This document shows positions 5,490-10,722 of a stretch of DNA of 10,722 nt, one piece after another. The stretch comes from Desulfurococcales archaeon (lineage in GTDB: Archaea; Thermoproteota; Thermoprotei_A; Sulfolobales; NBVN01): NCBI GenBank assembly GCA_027061705.1, contig JAMOVB010000061.1, forward strand, positions 1 through 10,722, written 5' to 3'. Within the stretch, counting starts at the first letter, position 1. The number at the start of each line of letters is the position of its first letter. A program made the translations under genes and the position numbers. The notes beneath the pieces were generated by a model. That model was not told where the DNA came from. It was given only the letters and a program-made list of their open reading frames with translations, and ran no database searches.

Positions 5490-6341
5490 TGCCGTATTTA
5501 GCGAGTTAATGTAAATACTTAATATTTCATCAGGACTCAGCTCATACACGCGTTTCCCGCAACCTCTCAAGCGCCTGAGCTCATTCCTGCTAACACTTCC
5601 CCAGATTAAACAGGCGCATCTCTCGACCACCTTATACGCCAGCTTTCTTCGCTGGCTAAACATGCATTTAAGGAACCTCTCCAAATCAGCGTACGTTGGA
5701 TGCCAGCTTCTTTTCCTGGTCAGAATAACCATGCGTGAATTAACGTCGGGCTTTGGAATGAACTCCTTTGGAGAGATTTTCTCACATATCTTGACCTTAC
5801 AGAAAATCTGCGTTAATGCCGATATCTTGCCGTAGTTTCTGCTACCGGGTTTCGCAGCCAGCTTAAGCGCTACCTCCTCCTGCAGCGTTAGTACCGCCCA
5901 GTCCATACGTGACTTTACGAAAGCGGCTATCAGGGGGCCGGATATGTTATAGGGTGTGTTGGATGCTATTCCATCAGCTCTAACGGCTGCTGTCTCAACA
6001 ATGAATAGCCCGTCGGCCTCTAGCGGGAAGACGTTTGGGAGCGTGCTAACGTTTTTCCGAAGTAGTGCAGTCAATCTGGGGTCGAGCTCAACGGCAAGTA
6101 CCTTAGCTCCTGTTAATGCTAGAAAGAACGTTAGCAGTCCAACCCCCGCACCCACCTCCAAAACACTCCTAGGCTTGAAGGGAGCCACGTGCTTTAGGAA
6201 AAGCGCTCCTAGCCTGCAGGACCTCATGAAGTTCTGACCCAAGCTTTTCTTCAGCCTTACTCTATTTAGTACATCACGTAGCGCCCGCCTCATTTCGCTA
6301 CACGCTATCTTCAAGTCTGCCTTAGCATTATCTCTGCTCAA
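5472..6341 (-). CDS. rsmA: 16S rRNA adenine dimethyltransferase RsmA (KsgA/Dim1)
   Basis: RsmA uses S-adenosylmethionine to dimethylate two neighbouring adenines in the 3' hairpin of 16S rRNA, a late checkpoint in small-subunit assembly. The 289-residue protein has the family start KKSLGQNF (31-38), SAM-binding motif I EVGAGVG (62-68), and the acidic ribose-binding residue in AVELD (83-87). Catalytic motif IV is NTPYNIS (128-134), a variant of the usual NLPY/NIPY, followed by the C-terminal signature FSQRRK (228-233). The TTG at 6341 is preferred: GGAG lies about six bases upstream, whereas the in-frame ATG at 6293 has no Shine-Dalgarno. The 30 residues before the core are longer than in bacterial KsgA. 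Its 3' end overlaps the convergent DUF134 gene by 18 bases. Confidence 0.95.
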   Translation of the reverse strand: MSRDNAKADLKIACSEMRRALRDVLNRVRLKKSLGQNFMRSCRLGALFLKHVAPFKPRSVLEVGAGVGLLTFFLALTGAKVLAVELDPRLTALLRKNVSTLPNVFPLEADGLFIVETAAVRADGIASNTPYNISGPLIAAFVKSRMDWAVLTLQEEVALKLAAKPGSRNYGKISALTQIFCKVKICEKISPKEFIPKPDVNSRMVILTRKRSWHPTYADLERFLKCMFSQRRKLAYKVVERCACLIWGSVSRNELRRLRGCGKRVYELSPDEILSIYINSLNTASGTTA

Positions 6342-6374
6342 GTAGCTCTCCTACATAAGTTCAGCCTAGGCAAG

Positions 6375-6384
6375 CATAATTAAC
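6375..6384. promoter_or_regulatory. Shared bidirectional TATA element for rsmA and the clp1 operon
   Basis: CATAATTAAC contains the palindrome TAATTA. Its centre is about 38 bases from the rsmA TTG and 39 bases from the clp1 ATG, suiting both directions and leaving room for ribosome binding sites (GGAG for rsmA, GGGGGGTG for clp1). A second AT block, CTTAAATAAG at 6398-6407, is too close to the clp1 start to be its usual TATA box. Inferred. Confidence 0.4.
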
Positions 6385-6417
6385 TTCAACCGCCGCCTTA
6401 AATAAGGGGGGTGTTTT

Positions 6418-7716
6418 ATGGAGGCTAGCATTGCCTTAAAAGAGGGCGAAGTGCTAAGGATTGTTGGGCCAGCACGCGTTGAAGTCATCGAAGGCGAGGT
6501 ACTGCTGGTCGGCGCCATACTCAGGAAGGGTGAGTCAGCAGTAATACATAGGTTCAGGAGCTATGCTCTGAAGGCACTAAGTAATTCATCGCTTAAGATT
6601 ACCTTAGGTAGTGATGCCTCGGTAGAGAGGCCGAGCGAGGGGGAGGAAGTCATCGACGCTTGGGTGGAGGTAGTTAGGGGTATAGCGGCAGACGCCGTGA
6701 TGCCTAAGAAGATCCTCATCCTAGGGCCTGTCGAGTCAGGCAAGACGACGTTCGCCGCTTTCCTAGCTAATTGGTTACTCCGCGAGGGTACTGACGTGTG
6801 CCTAGTGGAGGCAGACATAGGGCAGGAGGATGTGGCAGTGCCGACGGTTGTGGCGCTCGCAAGACCTACTAAGCCCTTCATATGGCAGAGGGAGATTATG
6901 TTCGAGACCGTTAGATTCGTTGGCTGTATATCGCCTACACACTGCCAGCATCAGCTGCTTGGAGCCTTACTAGATACACTTCTTACTGCTGAGAGAAGCG
7001 GGTGCGGCGCCATAGTAATCAACACGGATGGCTGGGTCGGGTCTAGGCAGGCCCTAGACTTTAAGGCATCGCTCGCTAGGTGGAGCAGGCCCTCCCATAT
7101 AGTTGTGCTCGATAGGAGGCTTTATGAAGTGATTAGAAATTCGTTCGGAAAGCTGGCTAAAGTTACCTACGCTCCCCCTCCGGTGAAGGTTAGGGAGAGG
7201 AGTCGTGAAGAGCGTAGGAGTCTTAGGAAGGACGCCTATAGGAGGTATTTCAGCACTGCCAAGGTTAGGCACGTAAGCTTAAATGAGGTGAGCGTAATCG
7301 GATCGTCTATACTTTCCGGTGCCGAGGTAGGCATGGAGGAGGTAAGGCGTCTCTGCAACGCTCTCCCAAATGATCTACTGCAGTGCGCAGTTAAGGCAAC
7401 ACTCTACGGTCAATGCCTTAATATAATTGTTAGGGAGGATTGCAGAGTTCAAGCTACTCAGCTCTGTGAGGTTGGCGACTCTAAACTAATTGTTAACATA
7501 ATTAAACCGGCGGATTTGAAAGGGTATTTAGTATCACTGCTTGACGAAAATCTAAACGACGTTGGATTAGGTGTTGTTGAGGACTTTGACCCCAGTACAA
7601 TGGTTCTCAAAATCCTAACGCCATACGCGGGGAAGGTATTAGGACTAATGTTTAGTAGGGTTAGGTTGTCTGAAGATTATGAAGATAGTTGTAGGGTGTT
7701 AAGATGTCATCCGTAG
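6418..7716 (+). CDS. Clp1/Grc3-family polynucleotide 5'-kinase
   Basis: Members of this family phosphorylate 5'-hydroxyl ends of RNA with ATP; archaeal Clp1 homologues are active RNA kinases. The 432-residue protein has a beta-rich N-terminal domain (1-95), then the P-loop domain with Walker A GPVESGKT (103-110). Next come EADIGQ (131-136), the substrate-side Asp motif, and NTDGW (202-206). An arginine-rich lid, RSREERRSLRKDAYRRYF, spans 261-278. A C-terminal domain follows from about 330. All match Clp1/Nol9 layout. The ATG follows GGGGGGTG at good spacing. It is the first gene of a plus-strand operon, and its last 13 bases overlap the next start. A role in RNA repair or processing is inferred; the kinase call rests on the motifs. 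Confidence 0.9.
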   Translation: MEASIALKEGEVLRIVGPARVEVIEGEVLLVGAILRKGESAVIHRFRSYALKALSNSSLKITLGSDASVERPSEGEEVIDAWVEVVRGIAADAVMPKKILILGPVESGKTTFAAFLANWLLREGTDVCLVEADIGQEDVAVPTVVALARPTKPFIWQREIMFETVRFVGCISPTHCQHQLLGALLDTLLTAERSGCGAIVINTDGWVGSRQALDFKASLARWSRPSHIVVLDRRLYEVIRNSFGKLAKVTYAPPPVKVRERSREERRSLRKDAYRRYFSTAKVRHVSLNEVSVIGSSILSGAEVGMEEVRRLCNALPNDLLQCAVKATLYGQCLNIIVREDCRVQATQLCEVGDSKLIVNIIKPADLKGYLVSLLDENLNDVGLGVVEDFDPSTMVLKILTPYAGKVLGLMFSRVRLSEDYEDSCRVLRCHP

Positions 7717-9008
7717 CGCAGCTCGTCGCATCGTTGGAAAGTGAAGGTAAGGTAAGGCGTATTGAGAGGGAGCTCTCACCGTACTGCGAACCCACGGCAT
7801 ACTTGAAGGATGCTGAAGCCTCAGGAAGTACGCTGGTGTTTAAGGTTGTAGGTTCGCCATTGACATGCGTCGGGCCTCTAATAGCGTCGAGAGGCACGTT
7901 ATTCAAGTTGCTTAGCGCCTCAAGCGATGAGGAGGCTTATGAAAAATTGCTTAAGGAACCTCCTGAGGTTGGATGGTTTATTGAAAGAGATTTTAGTGAG
8001 TTCTTCAGGGCTACTGATATGAAGGCGGATGAGCTACCTTCAATAAAGTTTTACGAAGGCGACGGCGGCAGATACGTAACGACATCAATAGTTATTGCGA
8101 AGCTTCCTAATGCCGAAGCGTATAACGCATCCGTACATAGACTCATGCTCTATGGAAGCAACGGCTTCGCCATACGTTTAGTCCCTCGCCACCTATACAG
8201 AATATACAGGGAGAATAGCCTCAAAGGTAAGGAAACCCCTGTTGCCGTAATGATTGGGGCGTCGCCGGTCACTCTTCTTTCAGCATCGATATCGCTTCCG
8301 TACGGCGTCTTTGAGCTATCCCTATTCAAAAACCTGGCAGGCAGACCTCTCGAGCTGGTGTTTACCCCTAAGTATGGATTACCCGTGGATGCGGCAGCGT
8401 CTGTTGTTTTAGAGGGTAGGCTAACCAACGAGCTCGTTGATGAAGGTCCTTTTGTCGACCTTCTTAATCTCTTTGATAAGAAGAGGAAACAGCCTCTACT
8501 TAAGGTAGAATCTATATATGTAAACACTGTTCATCAACCATACTTCCATGTATTACTTCCTGGAGGGCTGGAGCACCGTATACTAATGGGTTTCCCGAGG
8601 GAGGCGTTAATGTGGGATTACTTAAGGAGATCCGTACCGAAAGTTGTTAAGGTTAGGCTAACGCCAGGAGGTGGTGGATGGCTTCACGCGGTGGTTGCTA
8701 TTGAGAAGAATAACGACGGCGATGCCAAGACGGCAATCATGGCGGCGTTTGCCGCGCATCCAAGCTTAAAGCACGTAGTTGTTGTTGACCCTGATATAGA
8801 CGTTGATAACCCGCTGGATGTGGAGTGGGCTATAGCAACGCGCTTCAGAGCAGATCGTGATTTAGTAGTGATACACAACGCGCGCGGCTCTACGCTTGAT
8901 CCAACAGCTCCTGAGGGCATAGTCAGTAAGGTAGGGATAGATGCAACCGCACCCATTCATGAGCGGCAGAAGTTCATTAGGCCGCGGGTGCATGGACCAT
9001 GTACCTAA
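7704..9008 (+). CDS. Anhydromevalonate phosphate decarboxylase (UbiD family)
   Basis: This 434-residue UbiD-family protein is predicted to decarboxylate trans-anhydromevalonate 5-phosphate to isopentenyl phosphate, using prenylated FMN, in the archaeal mevalonate pathway defined in Aeropyrum pernix. Matching UbiD landmarks from memory, NASVHR gives Asn141 and Arg146 (metal ligand and catalytic Arg). His163 and Glu204 fit the other metal ligands. EGPFVD (247-252) holds catalytic Glu247 and an Asp252 where some homologues have Glu. The C-terminal block has DPDIDVDNPLDVEWA (362-376) and GIDATAP (411-417). Other UbiD enzymes act on aromatic acids, so substrate is decided by context: both phosphomevalonate dehydratase subunits follow directly. 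ATG at 7704 overlaps the Clp1 gene by 13 bases, and the gene's end overlaps the next by 10. Confidence 0.9.
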   Translation: MSSVAQLVASLESEGKVRRIERELSPYCEPTAYLKDAEASGSTLVFKVVGSPLTCVGPLIASRGTLFKLLSASSDEEAYEKLLKEPPEVGWFIERDFSEFFRATDMKADELPSIKFYEGDGGRYVTTSIVIAKLPNAEAYNASVHRLMLYGSNGFAIRLVPRHLYRIYRENSLKGKETPVAVMIGASPVTLLSASISLPYGVFELSLFKNLAGRPLELVFTPKYGLPVDAAASVVLEGRLTNELVDEGPFVDLLNLFDKKRKQPLLKVESIYVNTVHQPYFHVLLPGGLEHRILMGFPREALMWDYLRRSVPKVVKVRLTPGGGGWLHAVVAIEKNNDGDAKTAIMAAFAAHPSLKHVVVVDPDIDVDNPLDVEWAIATRFRADRDLVVIHNARGSTLDPTAPEGIVSKVGIDATAPIHERQKFIRPRVHGPCT

Positions 9009-10174
9009 GTCGTGAAGAGGAAATGATGTGGAACGGCGAGTTCGGCGATATTATTGAGAGGGCGATAAAAGCCGTGGTGAGGTACGGCGAGCTTATGGGT
9101 GCCGACCGCTTAGTCAAGATATCGCATGCACATGTTTCAGGAATATCAATATTCAACATAGGTGATGCAGGCCTCTCCTTTATAGAGGATGTGGCAGAAG
9201 GTAACGCTAGATTCAGAGTGTACACTACGGCAAATCCCTATGCTGCAGTAGACACTACCTTTGAGGGAAGGGCATTCAACGACGTGATCGTAGCTAAGCA
9301 ACGCCGCATAATTGAATCTTTAAGAAAGCTTGGAGCTACTGCCTTCACCTGCGCGCCGTATTATGTGAGAAGGCCTGGTTTAGGCGAGCACCTTGCTTGG
9401 GCTGAAAGTAATGCCGTACTATACGCCAATAGCGTGGTAGGCGCTATGACTAATCGCGAGGGTGGCCCCATAGCGTTGCTGGAGGCTTTGATCGGTAGGG
9501 CACCAAATTATGGGATGCATTTAAGGGATAGGAGAGTGCCAGACTATATTGTCAACGTTCCCAAGCCTTCTAACTACGTTGAGGCAGCCGTCATAGGATA
9601 CCTCATAGGAAGGTTGAACCCGACGCAAACCCCCCTAGTTAGGGGCGTACCTAAAGGCATACCTGAAGACTGGGTTAGAGCTATGCTAGCCGGTTTTGGC
9701 GCTAGCTCGCATCAGCCGTTAATGCTGATAGACGGTATCTCGCCGGATTTAAAACACCTCAAATGCCTAATCCCGGAATCGCTCGAGAGGGTTAGCTTGG
9801 AAGAGCGTAACATTAGGGAATTCATCAAGGATCATGAGTGCTCCACTGCCGATCTGCTGGTAGCCGGGTGCCCGCACCTATCGCCAAACGAATTACCGGA
9901 GATCGTGGCTAGAGCGGTCTCAGTTATTCGCTCTGGGAAGGTACGCGCGCGCGAGTGCTGGATAATTACCGGAGACTTTGTCAGCGACTCAATGCTTAAG
10001 AGGGTTGGGGCCCTCGGCGACTCTCGTGTTAAGATACTCAAGAACGTGTGTCCTGTAGTTACTAGGCTTAATGAGATAGGCGTTAATTCCGTGTGCACGG
10101 ATTCCGCCAAGGCACTTCACTATATGCCCAAGCTGGCAGGTGTTAACGCGTACCTCCTAACAAGTCTGAGGTGA
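8999..10174 (+). CDS. Phosphomevalonate dehydratase large subunit (AcnX type)
   Basis: This is the catalytic large subunit of an aconitase-X (DUF521) enzyme. In archaea the two-subunit form removes water from mevalonate 5-phosphate to give trans-anhydromevalonate 5-phosphate, the substrate of the preceding UbiD-family enzyme. The 391-residue product begins MYLSREEEMMWNGEFG and has HVSGISIFNIGDAGLSFIED (45-64), typical of the family. Three conserved cysteines suited to binding an Fe-S cluster lie in FTCAPYY (Cys118), AGCPHLS (Cys291) and NVCPVV (Cys351). CTDSAKALHYMP (366-377) closes the active-site block. Some AcnX proteins act on hydroxyproline derivatives, but the separate small subunit and the neighbours favour the mevalonate role. 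ATG at 8999 overlaps the upstream stop by 10 bases, with GGTG eight bases before it. Confidence 0.94.
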   Translation: MYLSREEEMMWNGEFGDIIERAIKAVVRYGELMGADRLVKISHAHVSGISIFNIGDAGLSFIEDVAEGNARFRVYTTANPYAAVDTTFEGRAFNDVIVAKQRRIIESLRKLGATAFTCAPYYVRRPGLGEHLAWAESNAVLYANSVVGAMTNREGGPIALLEALIGRAPNYGMHLRDRRVPDYIVNVPKPSNYVEAAVIGYLIGRLNPTQTPLVRGVPKGIPEDWVRAMLAGFGASSHQPLMLIDGISPDLKHLKCLIPESLERVSLEERNIREFIKDHECSTADLLVAGCPHLSPNELPEIVARAVSVIRSGKVRARECWIITGDFVSDSMLKRVGALGDSRVKILKNVCPVVTRLNEIGVNSVCTDSAKALHYMPKLAGVNAYLLTSLR

Positions 10175-10187
10175 GGTGTTTCCAGGT

Positions 10188-10625
10188 ATGAGCGGGTCTA
10201 ACCTTAGAGTAAGGCTTAAACCCCTCTACACTCCCTCCGACACCGTCGAAACTAGAATATGCGGTAAATTAGCGGTCATTACTGAACCGGTCTCGCTACT
10301 CGGGGATGTGAAGGCTGAGGAAGGGCTGATTAAGGGAGTTAGAGTAAGTGGCCGCGTTGTCATAATGCCTTACGGAGTAGGTAGCACGGTCGGGTCCTAC
10401 TTAATATACGCTCTAAAGAAGTATGGGAAGGGTCCTAAGGCAATCATAGTGACTAAGGCTGACTCGGTCACTGCGGTCGGCGCAGTGATTTCCGATATAC
10501 CCCTCTATCAGGTCGTCAGTAGCGATTATGAGAAGCTCCTAGAGTTGCTTAAGAAGTTTAACGAAAAGGTAGCTTGCATAAGTGGGGATGGGGGCGAGTT
10601 AATTATCATGGGTGATAGGCTGTGA
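10188..10625 (+). CDS. Phosphomevalonate dehydratase small subunit (DUF126)
   Basis: This is the small subunit of the AcnX-type phosphomevalonate dehydratase; it supplies the swivel domain that completes the active site with the large subunit. The 145-residue product carries the DUF126 hallmarks: VSLLGDV (35-41), GRVVIMPYG (55-63) and GVGSTVGSY (63-71) with its conserved Ser, then the GPKAIIV strand (82-88) and SDIPL (102-106). I chose ATG at 10188, nine bases after GAGGTG. An in-frame GTG at 10176 lies within that motif and would add four residues. It sits 13 bases after the large-subunit stop, and its own stop overlaps the next gene's GTG by four bases, so the two subunits are almost certainly made together. 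Confidence 0.94.
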   Translation: MSGSNLRVRLKPLYTPSDTVETRICGKLAVITEPVSLLGDVKAEEGLIKGVRVSGRVVIMPYGVGSTVGSYLIYALKKYGKGPKAIIVTKADSVTAVGAVISDIPLYQVVSSDYEKLLELLKKFNEKVACISGDGGELIIMGDRL

Positions 10626-10722
10626 AGCGAGGTAGGTTCATAGTCATCGAAGGTATAGACGGTGCCGGAAAGACAAGCGTTGCTAAAGCCTTAGCTTCAA
10701 GGCTTAATGAGCTTGGAATCCC
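10622..10722 (+). CDS. tmk: Thymidylate kinase, N-terminal part (runs off the window)
   Basis: Thymidylate kinase phosphorylates dTMP to dTDP for DNA synthesis. Only the first 34 residues are visible. They read MKRGRFIVIEGIDGAGKTS, containing the family's FIVIEGxDGAGKT P-loop (about 6-18), followed by a typical first helix. The GTG start shares GTGA with the stop of the dehydratase small subunit, so the gene closes, or continues, the same operon. Its lid and substrate motifs lie beyond the window, so a related P-loop nucleotide kinase cannot be formally excluded. Confidence 0.88.
   Translation, partial: MKRGRFIVIEGIDGAGKTSVAKALASRLNELGI

Noticed and set aside
8150..9225. Several minus-strand frames over the UbiD and AcnX genes
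   Set aside because: All are antisense to conserved enzymes, with Ser/Thr-rich shadow composition and no start signals.

Overview
This window is a compact stretch of archaeal chromosome made almost entirely of informational and central-metabolic genes. aIF5A, aIF2-alpha, Nop10, L44e, S27e, SRP54, CarS and an intron-bearing tRNA identify it as archaeal. Ribosomal protein S26e points to the TACK lineages (Thermoproteota and relatives), because euryarchaea generally lack it. The anhydromevalonate-phosphate branch of the mevalonate pathway argues against Sulfolobales, which use the eukaryote-like branch. I cannot name the order or genus. Starts include ATG, GTG, TTG and apparently one CTG, most with Shine-Dalgarno motifs, and intergenic gaps are short.

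Layout. (1) 1-1061, minus strand: SRP54 (3' end outside the window), preceded by aIF5A and joined to it by an ATGA overlap. (2) 1137-1231, minus strand: tRNA-Asp(GUC) with a 17-nt bulge-helix-bulge intron. (3) 1373-3247, plus strand: S26e, L44e, S27e, aIF2-alpha and Nop10, a translation and ribosome-biogenesis cluster. (4) 3244-4387, minus strand: a RecA-superfamily ATPase followed by CarS (CDP-archaeol synthase), which converges with Nop10. (5) 4436-5489, plus strand: a poorly characterised RNase H-fold protein and a DUF134 DNA-binding protein. (6) 5472-6341, minus strand: RsmA/Dim1 rRNA dimethyltransferase. (7) 6418-10722, plus strand: a tightly packed operon of Clp1-type RNA kinase, UbiD-family anhydromevalonate phosphate decarboxylase, phosphomevalonate dehydratase large and small subunits, and the start of thymidylate kinase.

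How the genes fit together. Regions 1-3 and 6 serve translation, protein targeting and rRNA maturation. The UbiD/AcnX trio converts mevalonate 5-phosphate through trans-anhydromevalonate 5-phosphate to isopentenyl phosphate, the precursor of the isoprenoid lipids that CarS later activates with CTP. The RecA-like ATPase and the RNase H-fold protein are divergently transcribed from a short AT-rich gap and may belong to DNA repair, but that is inference.

I see no mobile element, CRISPR array, prophage or defence system. The points most worth checking are a CTG start for aIF2-alpha, a mini-intron tRNA precursor with a competing hairpin, the RNase H-fold/RecA-like pair, and a 101-nt same-strand overlap between the RecA-like gene and carS. 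No stretch longer than about 150 bases lacks a gene.
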